From: Chondrosia reniformis
Lineage: Eukaryota > Porifera > Demospongiae > Chondrillida > Chondrillidae
DNA length: 64,000 nt
Assembly (NCBI GenBank): GCA_947172415.1
Contig: OX359189.1
Location: 4,106,501-4,170,500, forward strand
Direction: 5' to 3'
Part shown: positions 1 to 12,500 of the stretch, in pieces
How positions within the stretch are numbered: the first letter of the stretch is position 1
Layout: the number at the start of each line of letters is the position of its first letter
The notes under the pieces: generated by a model
What the model was told of the DNA's origin: nothing
The model's database searches: none
Seen by the model: only the letters and a program-made list of their open reading frames with translations
Translations under genes and position numbers: made by a program

Positions 1-1570
1 ACTAGTGAATACAACTAGTTGTATGTTCTAGTTGTATGTACATACAATTAATGCATACAACAAGTAGATAAAACTAGTACGCAGGTAGTACAAACAACTA
101 GTGCATACAACTAGTACATAAAACTGGTTCATATCTAGTATATACAACTAGTACATACAACTAGTACATACAATTAGTACATACAACTACCACATACAAC
201 TAGTTCCTAAACCTAGTACCTAGAACTAGTTAATATAACTAGTACTAGTATATACAACTAGTACATGCAATTAGTATATACAGCAAGTATATACAGCTAG
301 TACATATAACTGGTACATACACATAAAAATAGTACATATAAATAATACGTTCAACTGGTACATATATCTAGATCATACAAATATAACGAATACATATAAG
401 GCATTCATACAACTAGTACATACAACTAGTACATGTAAAAAGTACATTCAACTAGTTCATAAAACTAGTACACACAACTAGTGCATACAACGAGAACATA
501 AAACTAGAAAACACCAAATAATAGAGTATATACACATATAACTGGTCCATATAAATAGTACATGCATCTAGTGCATACAACTAGTACATACAACTATAAC
601 ATAAAACTAGTACATACAACTGGTACACACTACTAGTACATTCTACTAGAACGTATAACAAGTACAAACAAGTAATACATATAATTAGTACATATAAATA
701 GTACATGCATCTAGTACATACCACTAGTCCATACGACTAGTACCTATGACTTGAACATACACATATAAATAGGACATACAACTAGGACATTAAACTAGAA
801 CTCCAACTAGTATTACATATAACTAGTGCCTACTTAGTAACTAGATTAACTAGTACTCAAATTTACTAGTACTAGTACATACAACTAGTCCATATATACA
901 CATATATATAAATAGTGCATACAGCCTGTATTGGCACATATAATTTGTACTTACCACTAGTAAATATAACTAGTACTAGTACAAACAACTAGTACTAGTA
1001 CATACAACTAGTTTAAACAACTAGTACATACAACTATTACACACAACTAGTACATTCTACTAGTACGTATAACAAGTACAATCAAGTAATACATATAACC
1101 AGTACATACAACTAGTACATACAGCTAGCACATACAACTAGGCTAACAACTACTTCATACAACTTGTACCTACAACTAGTACCTATTATTGAAACATAAA
1201 CATAAAATTAGTACATATAAATAGTACATACAACTAGGATATTAAATTAGAACTCCAACTAGTATTACATTTTACTAGTGCCTACTTAGTAAATAGATCA
1301 ACTAGTACTCAAGCTTACTACAACTAGGACATACAACTAGTCCATACACATATATATATAACTAGTACACACAGCCTATATTAGTACATATAATTTGTAC
1401 CTACAACTAGTAAATATAACTAGTACTAGTACATACAACTAGTCAATAAAATGTATAGAAAATATAGCTAGTACAAACAACTAGTACATACAACTAGTAC
1501 ATACAACTTGTACATACAACTAGAACATATAACTAGAACATGCACATATAACTAGTACATACAACTAGTT
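1..1570 (-). repeat. 13-bp satellite, reverse orientation
   Basis: Diverged tandem array whose unit on this strand reads like ACAACTAGTACAT, the reverse complement of the unit used in the rest of the window. Each monomer carries the palindrome ACTAGT and a nearby GTAC. The order of variant units between about 780 and 1,010 is the reverse complement of the order at about 31,310-31,510, so this is an inverted copy of a longer block rather than independent expansion. No gene is seen. Confidence 0.95.
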
Positions 1571-1690
1571 GTATGTACTAGTTGTATGCACTAGATGCAT
1601 GTTTTATTTATATGGACCAGTTATATTTGCATATACTTTTTACTTGTATTAGTTGGTGTCTACTAGTTTTATGTTCTAGTTGTATGAATA

Positions 1691-1944
1691 ATTGATGTGA
1701 TAATCAAACCACAAGTAATAATCAATGAAACATCATAAAGAGGGAAAAACATGAAAGAAGCAATTGGTGGGAATTGAACCCAGGACAGCTGGTTATGACC
1801 ACCAGTTGCTCTGCCACTGAGCTACAACAGCCACAGCAATGCCTCCCCCATGTTCTCCCTCTTAAACTAAATACAACAAATAATCAGTGTACATTCTTAA
1901 TTAGTGGTGATTCACTTCATCAGACAAGCTGATAATCGGAGATG
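1691..1944 (-). mobile_element. Small insertion carrying a tRNA-like gene
   Basis: A 254-bp non-satellite island. On both sides of the tRNA-like core are imperfect inverted repeats: AAGAGGGAAAAACATG near 1,738-1,753 faces AAGAGGGAGAACATG near 1,850-1,864 read on the minus strand. The outer ends share GATAATCA-like sequence and are bordered by TA. Paralogous satellite at about 17,706-17,770 lacks the island, so it is an insertion. It may be a MITE that captured a tRNA, or a tRNA-derived SINE with fold-back flanks. Confidence 0.6.
1760..1831 (-). tRNA. tRNA-like gene, anticodon ambiguous
   Basis: Read on the minus strand this 72-nt stretch has a 7-bp acceptor stem (one mismatch and one G.U), T8-A9, a GCTC/GAGC D stem with AGTGGCA loop, an intact A box (TAGCTCAGTGG) and an exact B box (GGTTCAATTCC). 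A CTGGT/ACCAG anticodon stem is present. One extra nucleotide in the anticodon arm makes the anticodon ambiguous: CAU (Met) if T precedes it, or UCA if the stem is taken literally. A T5 run about 11 nt downstream (1,745-1,749) could terminate Pol III. It may be a pseudo-tRNA. Confidence 0.5.
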
Positions 1945-4900
1945 TACTAGTTGTGTGTACTAGTTGTGTGTACCACTTGTATGTACTAGTTGTATGTACT
2001 AGGTATATGTACTTGTTACTAGTTCCATGTACTAGTTGTAGGCACTAGTTTGATGTACTAGTTGTATTTACTAGTTGTATGTACTAGTTATATGTACTAG
2101 TTGTAAGTTCTGGTATTAGCAAAACTAGTTACTAAGTAGGTACTATTTGTATGTAAAAGTTCTAGTTATATTAACTAGTTATAGGTACTGGATATATGTA
2201 CTAGTTGAATGTGATAGTTATATGTACTAATTGCTTATTATAGTTCTATATAATAGTTGCATGTACTAATTATATGTACTAGTTGAATGTACTAGTTGTA
2301 TGTACTAGTTGTAATAACTAGTGGTTGGTACTTGTACTGGTAATATTTAATAACTGTAGGAACTAGTTGTATGTACTAGTTGTATGTACTAGGACTAGTT
2401 ATATTTACTAGTTGTAGGTTATAGTTGGATGTACTAGTTGAATGCAATAGTTGTATGTACTAACTATATATACTAGTTGAATGTATATACTAGTTGTATG
2501 AACTAGTTATGCACAAGTTATGTGTACAAGTTGAATGTAATAACTGTATTTATTAGTTATGTACTAGTTGTATGTACTAGGTGTATGTACTAATTGTATG
2601 TAATAGTTGTATGTACTAGTTGTACTTCTAGTTGTATGAACAAGTTTTATGTACTAGTACTAGTTATATTCAGTAGTTGAATTAGTTGGAGGTCTAGTTT
2701 GATGTACTAGTTGTATGTACTATTTATTTGTACCAGTTTTATGTGATTGTTCTAGTCATAGGTACTAATTGTAAGTACAAATTGTATGAAGTAGTTGTTA
2801 CTACTAATTGTATGTGCAAGTTGTACGAACTAGTTGTATATACTAGTTGTTTGTACTAGTTGTATGTACTAGGTGGATGTAGTAGTTGTAGTTACTAGTT
2901 ATGTACTAGTTATATGAACTAGTTGTATGTACTAGTATTGGTTATATTTACTAGTTGTAAGTTTTAGTAGTATGTACTAATAGTATGTAGTAGTTGTATG
3001 TTCTAAGTGTATGAACAAGTTTTATGTTCTAGTTATATGTACTTGTTATATACTAGTTGTTTGTATTAGTTGTATATATTAGTTGTATGTACTAGTTGTG
3101 TGTACTAGTGGTATGCATTAACTATATGTATTAGCTATGTACTAGATGCATGTACTAGTTCTAATAACTAGTTGCATTTACTAGTACTGGTAATATTTAC
3201 TAGTTGTAGGTACTGGTTTTATGCACTAGTTGTATGTACAAGTGCAAGCTATATTTACTAATTATAGGTATTAGTTTTATGTAGTAGCTGTATGTTCTAA
3301 TTGTTTGAACTAGTTCTAGGTACCAATTGTATGTACTAGTTATATGAACTAGTTTTATGTCCTAGTTGAATGTGCTACTTGTATGTACTAGTTGTATGTA
3401 CTATTTGTATGTACTAATTGTATTTACTAGGTGTATGTATAGGTTCCAGTTATATTGGTGTGTACTAGTTCTATGTACTAGTTGGGTACTATTTATAGAT
3501 ACTAGTTGTAAGTTCTAGTACTAGTAAAATTAGGTATTAATTAGGTTCTTGTTGTAAGTACTAATTGCATATACTAGTTGTATGTACTAGTTGTATACCA
3601 GTTGTATGTACTAGTTGTATGTGCTAGTTGTATCCACTAGTAATATGTTATAGTACAAGTTATATTTAATCGTTATATTTACTAGTTGTATGTACTAGAA
3701 CAAGTTATATATATTAGTTATATTTACCAGTTATATTTACTAGTTGTTTGTACTGATTGTATTTACTAGTTGTATGTACTAGTTGTAGCACTAATTCTAT
3801 GGACTAGTTGTATGTACTAGATGTATATAATTTTAAATGTACTACTTGTAGGTTCTAGTACTAGTTATACTAGGTACTAGGTTGGGCTAGTTGTATGTAC
3901 CAGCACTAGTTATATTTACTTGTTGTAGGTACTAGTTGCATGGACTTGTTGAATGTTATAATTGTATGTACTAATTGTATGTACTAGTTGTATGTAGTAG
4001 TTGTATGTTCTAATTGTATGTACTAGTTGTATGTACCACCTCTATGGACTAGTTATATATAAGGTGTATCTAACTGTTGTATGTTCTAGTTGTATGTACT
4101 ATTAGTATGTACTAGTTGTAGGTTTCTAATACTAGTAATACCAGATATTAAGTAGGTATTAGTTGAATGTACAAGTACTAGTTATATTAAATATTTGTAG
4201 GTACTACTTATATGTACTAGTCGAATGTAATAGTTGCATGTACTAATTGTATATAATAGTTGTATGTACCAGTTGTTTGTACTAGTTGTGTACTAGTTGT
4301 ATGTAATAGTTGTATGCACTTGTAGGATTAACTAGTGGAATTTACAAGTAAAGGTAATATATACTAACTGTAGGCACTAGTTGTATGTACTAGTTGTACG
4401 TACTAGCACTGATTATATTTACTATTTCTAGGTATAAGTTATATGTACTAGTTGTATGTTGTAGTTGTATGTTCTAATTGTATGAACTAATTTTATGTAC
4501 TAGTTGTATGTACTGGTTATATACTAGTTGTGTGTATTAGTTGTATAAACTAGTGGCATGTACTAGTTGTGTGTACTAGTTTTATGTATTAACTCTATGT
4601 ATTAGTTATGTACTAGTTGCATGTGCTAGTTCTAATATGTACTAGTACTAGTAATATTTACTAGTCGTAGGTACTAGTTTTATGAACTAGTTGTCTGTAC
4701 TAGTACTAGTACTAGATATATTCGGTAGTTGTAATAGTTGTAGGTCTAGTTTGATGTATTTGTTGTACCAATTGTATGAACTAGTTGTTACTACTAGTTG
4801 TATGTGCAAGTTGCATGTACTAGTTGGATGTCCTAGTCTTATGAACTACTTGTTGGTACTTGTTGGTCACACTAGTAGAATGTACTAGTTGTGTGGACTA

Positions 4901-5103
4901 GTTGTATGTCCTACTTCTATGCACTAGTTGTATGTACTAGTTAAAAGTACTAGGTGTATATCCTAGTTTTTAGTTGTACGTTCTAATTTTGTGTACTAAT
5001 TCTTTGTATTAGTTGTAGAACTATTTGTGTGTACTAGTTTTAAGTACTAGTTGTATGTACTAACACGAGTTATAATAACTAGTAGGTACTAGTTGAATGT
5101 ACT

Positions 5104-5310
5104 TGTAGCATAGTAACTAACTAACTACTGCATGCATAGTAAACATCCTGTGATGATTTTTTGTTGCTGCTGTATCTGTTGGTTTGTAATTTAGCTTTCT
5201 AGAACTTTCTGTGATGTATATATGCTATTGTACAGAACTTAATAATCATCTTTTACCCAAAAGTGACTCGAGTACCGTTAAGCAGTGTTACGATAATATA
5301 ACTCGTCACA
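5104..5310 (+). repeat. 5' LTR of the gypsy element
   Basis: 207 bp beginning TGTAGCATAG and ending CTCGTCACA. It matches the copy at 9,311-9,523 along its whole length with scattered substitutions and a 6-bp indel near the start (ACTAACTAAC against ACTAATTATAACTAAC). Confidence 0.95.
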
Positions 5311-5311
5311 T

Positions 5312-5326
5312 TGGTGACCCCGACGT
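5312..5326 (+). other. tRNA-Trp primer binding site
   Basis: TGGTGACCCCGACGT starts one base after the LTR. It is complementary to a tRNA 3' end reading ACGTCGGGGTCA plus CCA, which is the conserved 3' end of eukaryotic tRNA-Trp. The match covers 15 nt. The tRNA identity rests on known tRNA-Trp sequence, not on a search. Confidence 0.8.
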
Positions 5327-5351
5327 TTTATACCTGAGACTGCTGATCTCG

Positions 5352-6149
5352 ATGGCAACTCCGCAACCCGAAGGGACAAACCAACCAGCCGTGAGTCTTG
5401 GTGCCGTTTCCGTCAAGATTCCCCCGTTTTGGCCTGCTGATCCACAAGTCTGGTTCGCCCAAGTTGAGGCCCAATTCACAACCCGCAATATCAGCTCACA
5501 GAAAACGGGCTTCGACTATGTTGTCGCCTCTCTTGCCCCTGAATTCACTACGGAAGTCCGTGATCTTATCCTCAAACCGCCAGAGGAAGACCCTTATGAC
5601 GCCCTTAAGGAACAACTAATCTGCGGCACAGCGGCTTCAGAACAACGCCGTGTTCAAATGCTTTTTAATGCTGAGAAACTCGGCGACAGGAAGCCAACTC
5701 AACTTCTGCGACGGATGCAACAACTCCTAGGTGACTCCGCAGGACCAGAGCCAGATAGCTCCTTCCTTAGGGAACTCTTCTTGCAGCGCTTACCAGGTAG
5801 TGTTAGGATGGTTTTAGCCTCTACAGGCAACCCTATGTCCCTCGAGGCTCTTTCCCATTTCGTAATCGTAGAAGTTGCAACGCCTACGATCTCCGCAATT
5901 AACACCCCCCATATTTCATCGGAAGGGGACCAGCTACGGAAGGAAGTTGCACATCTCAGAGAGATTATCTCCTCCCTTAACACATCACCGGGTAGCTCCA
6001 GACCCTCTCGCTCAAGAGGATGCTCGCCCAGCCCACATCCAACCAATTCTACTCCTACCACTTGTTGGTATCATCGACGGTTTGGGGAAAAAGCTCGCAA
6101 GTGCAACTCACCTTGTGACTATTCGGGAAACGAGCCGGCCAATCGCTAG
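5352..6149 (+). CDS. gag: Gag of the Ty3/gypsy element
   Basis: Open frame of 265 residues. An upstream in-frame ATG at 5,211 lies inside the LTR, so the ATG at 5,352, downstream of the primer site, is the likely start. The N-terminal region ([19 protein letters not shown]) is typical of gypsy-family capsids in invertebrates. The C-terminus carries [14 protein letters not shown] followed by a further Cys, a compact zinc-binding region. Stop TAG at 6,147-6,149. The pol frame begins right there in the -1 frame, so Gag-Pol would be made either by -1 frameshifting or from an originally continuous frame that suffered an indel. Confidence 0.85.
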   Translation: MATPQPEGTNQPAVSLGAVSVKIPPFWPADPQVWFAQVEAQFTTRNISSQKTGFDYVVASLAPEFTTEVRDLILKPPEEDPYDALKEQLICGTAASEQRRVQMLFNAEKLGDRKPTQLLRRMQQLLGDSAGPEPDSSFLRELFLQRLPGSVRMVLASTGNPMSLEALSHFVIVEVATPTISAINTPHISSEGDQLRKEVAHLREIISSLNTSPGSSRPSRSRGCSPSPHPTNSTPTTCWYHRRFGEKARKCNSPCDYSGNEPANR

Positions 6150-8224
6150 TGGCAACGAGCGCTACTGGCTTAAAATCAAGTCGCCTCTTCTCTATTAAGG
6201 AACGAGTAACTGGTATGCATTTTCTGGTGGACACGGGAGCTGAGGTGAGTGTTATTCCTAGAACTCTTACTTCAGGTACCCCTCAATCCTCTCCACAACC
6301 AGGGCTCACCTTACAAGCAATCAACCTCTTCCCTATTATGACTTTTGGTAATTGCTCCATTACTCTCAACATTGGTTTACGTCGCTCCTTTCGTTGGATG
6401 TTTGTCATAGCCGATGTGAAACATGCCATATTAGGTACTGACTTTCTTCGTCATTACAACCTCTTGGTGGATGTCAAACACAGTGCCTTAATAGACACCC
6501 TCACACACCTGCAGGTACATGGTTTACTGACTCAGGAAGCATCTCCCAGCCCCAGTCTACCAGACGTAGTTCCTCAGGATGTGTTTGCAACCATTCTGGC
6601 TGAATTCCCGTCCATAGTTTGCCCCCACCACAAGGAACAGCCCCTACAGCATGGAGTAACCCATCATATTAATACTACTGGTCCCCCAGTCAGTACCCGC
6701 CCTCGTCGGTTGCCTCCTGAGCGCCTACATATTGCCCGTCAGGAATTCAACCATATGTTGGAATTGGGAATTATTCAGCCTTCTTCCAGTTCCTGGGCCT
6801 CACCTCTGCACATGGTCCCCAAGAAGACACCTGGAGACTGGCGCCCTTGTGGAGACTATAGGGCACTTAACGGCATCACGCAACCCGACTGCTATCCCAT
6901 CCCTCACATTCAGGACTTTGCCACATCCCTCCATGGAGCCACCATTTTCTCTAAATTAGATCTGGTACGTGCTTACCATCAAATCCCTGTGGAGTCCGTT
7001 GATGTTCCAAAGACTGCTGTCATCACACCATTCGGCTTGTTTGAGTTTCTACGCATGCCATTTGGCTTGCGCAACGCCGCTCAGACCTTCCAGCGTTTTA
7101 TTGATCAGGTCCTACGTGGTTTGCCCCACAGCTACGCCTATATTGACGATATCCTCATTGCTAGTACCACCAAAGAAGACCATAAAGTTCACCTCCGACA
7201 GGTCTTCACACGTCTCAGAAAGCATGGGATCCTGATTAACCCCTCCAAGTGTGTCCTTGGTGCAGAGTCGCTGGAGTTCCTCGGGCATCATGTGGACAGA
7301 CATGGTATTCAACCAGTAGAGGGGAAAGTGACAGTTATCCGACAGTTTCCTCAGCCCACCACCCAGGGCAAATTACGTCAGTTTTTAGGATTGATCAACT
7401 TTTACCATCGCTTCATCCCTGACTGTGCAAAGATCCTACAACCACTTAATGTACTACTAGCTGTCCCGTCTAAAGGTGAAGACAAACACCTAATTTGGAC
7501 GGAACAGGCTGTTTCTGCCTTTAACCAGGTAAAGGAGGCTCTAGCCAAGGCCACCCTTCTATTTCATCCACAACCTGATACCCCCACTTGCCTCATTACT
7601 GACGCATCAGATGTGGCTGTCGGTGCTGTACTACAACAACTTATAGGAGCAGTGTGGAGCCCTATTGCTTACTTTTCTAGAAAACTTCAGCCAGCTGAAA
7701 CTAAGTATAGCACCTTCGACCGTGAGCTCCTAGCTATCTATTTAGCAATCAAGCACTTTCGTCACTTTGTGGAAGGTAGGACATTTCACGTGATTACTGA
7801 CCACAAACCCCTTACCTTTGTTTTCTCCATCCAGACTAAGCAGCATTTTCCTCGGCAGATACGACACCTGGACTTCATTTCACAGTTCACCACAGATATC
7901 CGGCATATCAAAGGTGTAGACAACACGGCAGCTGATGCCCTGTCCCGCCTGGAGCTGGATGCATTGCATGAAGCTGGAGTCCCGGCCATTGATTTCAGGG
8001 CCATGGCTAAAGCCCAAAGTGAGGATACAGCATTGCATAATCGTGAAACCTCATCTTCCCTCACACTCCAGGTGGTTCCCAGTCCTACAGCAGATGTTAC
8101 TTTGATGTGTGACACAACCACTGGAGTTCCCCGGCCCTATGTTCCACCTGAATTTCGTCGCAAGGTTTTTGACAGTTTGCATTCCTTATCCCATCCAGGT
8201 ATCCGTGCTACTCAACGCCGATAA
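6149..8224 (+). pseudogene. pol: Pol: protease, reverse transcriptase, RNase H
   Basis: 691-codon frame with no ATG at its start, since it would be reached from gag. Visible in order: aspartic protease [12 protein letters not shown] (about residues 26-38), RT with [14 protein letters not shown] and active-site YIDD (331-334), and RNase H with TDAS (484-487), a DRELLAI motif and TDHKPL (550-555). The start of the integrase zinc region ([11 protein letters not shown]) follows, then the frame stops at 8,222-8,224. Homologous sequence resumes in another frame at 8,221, so one base appears lost around 8,219-8,220. This disconnects the integrase from the rest of Pol. Confidence 0.9.
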
Positions 8225-9222
8225 CAGCACGCTACGTCTGGCCTGGTATCAACAAGGATGTCCGCAAATGGGCCCAAGCTTGTCTTCAATGCCAACGATC
8301 AAAAGTACATCAGCACACAGTTACACCAACATCCACCTTTGCAACTCCGGATGCCAGGTTTGACCATGTTCATATCGACATTGTTGGCCCACTACCATTA
8401 GTAAAAGGACACTCTTACCTCTTGACATGCGTTGATCGTTTTACCCGTTGGCCAGAAGCTATTCCTCTAACAAACATTTCTGCAGAGACAGTAGCGCAAG
8501 CTTTTGTTTTGGGTTGGATTGCACGATTCGGTGTACCCTCCACCATCACCACTGACCGAGGTGCTCAATTCGAGTCTGCCCTTTGGAGACAGTTGATGAA
8601 CCTACTGGGATCTCACCGAATTCGAACAACTGCCTACCACCCTTGTGCCAATGGATTGGTCGAGCGTTTACATCGACAGCTGAAAGCAGGACTGATGACT
8701 CACTTACCCCAAGTGCAGTGGATGGATTCACTACCTCTAGTACTCTTAGGTATTCGCACGGCATTAAAGGAAGACTTGAACTGTACTGTTTCCGAGTTGG
8801 TGTATGGCACCACTCTACGCTTACCAGGGGAAGTTTTCAGCACCAGCCAGGACATTGACACTGTAGATCCGCTGGCCTATGTTTCACGCCTCAGGTGTAC
8901 CATGCAGCAACTTCGGGCTATACCACCCCATCATCATTCTCAGCAGAAGGCACATGTGAGTCCAGCCCTTCATTCATGTACACAAGTTTTTGTTCGTCGA
9001 GATGCCATACTTAGATCTTTACAGCACCCCTACGATGGTCCTTTCAAGGTTCTTAAGAGATCTGATAAGTATTATACTGTCAGTGTCAAAGGACAGCAGC
9101 AATCCATCTCCTTAGATCGCCTAAAGCCAGCCCACCTTGACGTTTTGCTCCCGGTTTCAGACCAGCTACAGTCTACCTCTCCCACACCTCCAGAGACCAC
9201 ATCATCTGAGTCACCGTTATGA
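8221..9222 (+). pseudogene. pol: Pol: integrase, frameshifted from RT
   Basis: Continuation of pol after the frameshift. The zinc-region Cys pair is seen at CLQC, then the DDE core: first Asp in HIDIVGPLP near 8,374, second in TTDRGAQF, and Glu in NGLVERLHRQ with the usual 35-residue spacing between the last two. A C-terminal YDGPF..L segment resembles the GPY/F module of Ty3/gypsy integrases. All catalytic residues are present; only the upstream shift breaks the frame. Stop at 9,220-9,222, about 75 bp before the polypurine tract. Confidence 0.9.
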
Positions 9223-9296
9223 ACAACTCGTTCTGGACGGCATGTTCATAATCCGGACCATTTCACTTTATAATGTATCATTCGTTAGCTACTCAC

Positions 9297-9310
9297 TGGA
9301 GGGGGAGTAC
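9297..9310 (+). other. Polypurine tract
   Basis: Purine-rich GGAGGGGGAGTAC immediately before the 3' LTR, at the position where plus-strand DNA synthesis of LTR elements is primed. Confidence 0.8.
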
Positions 9311-9523
9311 TGTAGCATAGTAACTAATTATAACTAACTACTGCATGCATAGTAAACATCCTGTGATGATTTTATATTGCTGCTGTATCTGTTGGTTTTT
9401 AATTTAGCTTTCTAGAACTTTCTGTGATGTATATATGCTATTGTACAGAACTTAATAATCATCTTTTACCCGAAAGTGACTCGAGTATGGTTAAGCAGTG
9501 TTACAATAATATAACTCGTCACA
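9311..9523 (+). repeat. 3' LTR of the gypsy element
   Basis: 213 bp, TGTAGCATAG to CTCGTCACA, pairing with 5,104-5,310. Substitutions and small indels between the LTRs date the insertion as old relative to an intact element. Confidence 0.95.
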
Positions 9524-12500
9524 TGCTAATTGCTGTAGTAATTGAATGCTCTATATAATTGAATGAACTATATGTATGTACTAGTTGTATATACTAGTTG
9601 TGTGTACTAGTTTTATGTACTAATTGTAAGTACAAATTGTATGTACTAGGTGTATGTAGTAGTTGTATGTTCTAATTGAATGTACTAGTTGTATGTACTA
9701 TTAGTATGTACTATTAGTATGTACTAGTTGTAAGAACTAGGTGTATGTACTAGTTATGTGTACTATATAGTTGTAGGTTTCTAGTACTAGTTATACCAGA
9801 TATTAAGTAGGTATTAGTTGAATGTACAAGTACTAGTTATATTAAATATTTGTAGGTACTACTTATATGTACTAGTCGAATGTACTAGTTGTATGTACTG
9901 GTTATATACTAGTTGTATGTATTAACTGTATGTATTAGTTATGTACTAATTGCATGTTCAAATTCTAATATGTACTAGTAATAGTAATATTTACTAGTTG
10001 TAGGTACTAGTTTTATGAACTAGTTGTATGTACTATTTATATGTACCAATTATATGTGAATGTTCTAGTCATAGGCACTAATTGTAAGTACAAATTGAAT
10101 GAAATCGTGTTCGAAAGACCGTTCCTAGGATAAAAATGGCTGCCGAACTCTATTAAAGGGTCCCCCTGTTTGTATTATTTATATCTACTAGTTATATTTT
10201 TATGTATTAGCAATATGTTGTAGGTGTTTGTACTATTTATATGTACTGGTTATATTTTTATGTATTAGTTATATGTAGTAGGTGTGTGTACTACTTATAT
10301 GTACTAGTTATATGTACTAGTTGTATGTTCTAGTTGAATGTACTAGTTGAATGTACCAGTTTTAGGTTCTTGTACTAGTTATACTTGGTACAAGGAAGGT
10401 GCTTGTTGTATGTACTAGTTGTATGTACTAGTTTTATGAACTAGGTGTATGTACTAGTTGCACGTACTATTTATAATCATTGGATATATTTGTATGTACT
10501 AGTTATATGTAGTAGGTGAATGTACTAGTTATATCTACTAATTTTATGTGTATGTTTCAATCATAGATACTAGTTTTAAGTACAAGTTGTATGAAGTAGT
10601 TGTTAGACTAGTTGTATGTGCTAGTTGTATGTACTAGTTGTATGTACTAGTTGTGTGTACTAGTGGTATTTACTAGATGCATGTACTATTTATATGTACT
10701 TGTTATATGTATTACATTTTGTACTTGTTATACGTACTAGTAGAATGTACTAGTAGTGTGTACTAGTTGTATGTACTAGTTGTATTTACTAGTGGTATGT
10801 ACTAGTTGTATGTACTAGATGTATGTACTAGTTGTATGTACTAGTTGTATGTATGAGTTGTATGTTCTAAATATAGGTTCAAATACTAGTTATACTAGGA
10901 CCTAGGTAGGCACTAGTTGTTTGTACTAGATACTAGTTGTATGTACTAGTTATATGTACTAGTTATGTGCAAGTTGTATATATTAGTTGTACGTATATAA
11001 GAGTTGTATGTAGTAGCTATCTACTAGTTGTATATACAAGTTGTACGTTCTAGTATTATGTACTCATTCTATGAAATACTTGTATGTATTAGTTTCTAGT
11101 TATATGTAATATTTTTATGTACTATTCTTACGTACTATGTGTATGTATATACTATCTATAAGTACCAGTTATATGTGTATATACTAGTTATATGTTTGTG
11201 TAATAGTAATGGTTATACTTATGTGTACTAGGTATATTTACTAGTTGTATGTACTAGTTGTGTATACTAGATATGAACCAGTTGTATGTATATACTAGTC
11301 ATAAATATTAGATATATATTAGTTGTATATACAAGTTGTAGGTTCTAGTATTATGTACTCATTCTATGAAATACTTGTATGTACTAGTTTCTAGTTATAT
11401 GTAATATTTTTATGTACTATTCGTATGTACTATGTGTATGTACTATTTATAAGTACAACTTACAAGTGTATGTACTAGTTATATGTTTGTGTAATAGTAC
11501 TGGTTATATTTATGTGTATTAGTTGTATGTACTAGTTGTATGTACCAGTTGCATGTACTGGTTGTATGTACTAATTATATGAACTAGTTGTATACACTAG
11601 TTCTATGCACTAGCACTAGTTATATTTTCTAGTTGTATGTACTAGTTGTGTGTACTAGATATGAACCAGTTGTATGTACAAGTTTTATGCACTAGTTGTA
11701 TGTACTAGTTGTTTGTACTCTTTATGTGTACTGATTGTATGCACTTGATGTATGTACTAGTTGTATATACTAGTTGTAGGTTCCCGTACTAGTTAGACCA
11801 GTTACTAGGTAGGTACTAGTTGTATGTACGAGATACTAGTTGTATGTACTAGTTGTTTGTACTATTTATATGTACCAATTGTATGTAGTAGTTATATATA
11901 CTAGTTGAGTGTAATTGTTGTATGTACTAGTTGTATATACTATTTATAAGTACTAATTGTATGTACTGGTTGTATGAACTACTTATATGAACTCGTTATA
12001 TTTGTATGTACTAGATATATATACTAGTTTTATGTAGTCCTTCTATGTACTAGTTCTATGTACTAGGTTAATGTACTACTTGTATCTTCTAATTGTATGA
12101 ACTAATTGTATGTACTAATTGGAAGTACTTTCTAGTACTAGTTATATGAACTAGTGTTAGGACTAGTTGAATGTACTGGTTGTATACACTAATTGTGTAT
12201 ACTAGTTGTGCGTACTAGTTGTATGAACTAGTTAAATGTACTAGTTGTGTGTACTAGTTGTGTTTACTAGTTGTATGTACAAGTCGTATGTACTATAGAG
12301 CTAGTAGTGTTTACTCATTGCTACGTGTGTGTACTAGTTCTATGTATTAGTTTTATATACTAGTACTAGTTATATTTACTAGATGTATGTACTAGTTGTA
12401 TGTACTAGTTATATGTGTATGTTCTAGTTATATGTTCTAGTTATATGTTCTAGTTGTATGTACTAGTAGTATGTACTAGTTGTATGTACTCGGTGTTTGT

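Larger units (their letters stand above)
1571..5103 (+). repeat. 13-bp satellite, forward orientation
   Basis: Forward array of a GTACTAGTTGTAT-like monomer, interrupted by the tRNA-bearing island at 1,691-1,944. Length variants with a doubled TACTAG half-unit and recurring landmark variants break the simple periodicity. The stretch at about 4,100-5,103 has an almost collinear paralog at about 20,300-21,462. Open frames here are period-driven and not genes. Confidence 0.95.
5104..9523 (+). mobile_element. Ty3/gypsy LTR retrotransposon, broken
   Basis: Near full-length 4.4-kb element: two TG...CA LTRs of 207 and 213 bp, a primer site directly after the 5' LTR, gag, pol in the order protease-RT-RNase H-integrase, and a polypurine tract before the 3' LTR. 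The flanks TACT (5,100-5,103) and TGCT (9,524-9,527) look like a 4-bp target duplication with one change. Satellite paralog at about 21,380-21,500 continues across this point without the element. The LTRs differ at several positions, so the insertion is not recent. Pol carries a frameshift near 8,219. Confidence 0.95.

Noticed and set aside
1-1570. CRISPR-like array
   Set aside because: Units are contiguous and diverged, with no constant repeat plus unique spacer pattern; eukaryotic context.
1760-1831. Calling this a functional selenocysteine or suppressor tRNA because a UCA can be read
   Set aside because: U33 is missing in that register and one extra base makes CAU equally possible; tRNA-Sec also has a longer acceptor arm.
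4691-4888. 65-codon frame in the satellite
   Set aside because: Reading frame created by satellite variants; composition follows the repeat.
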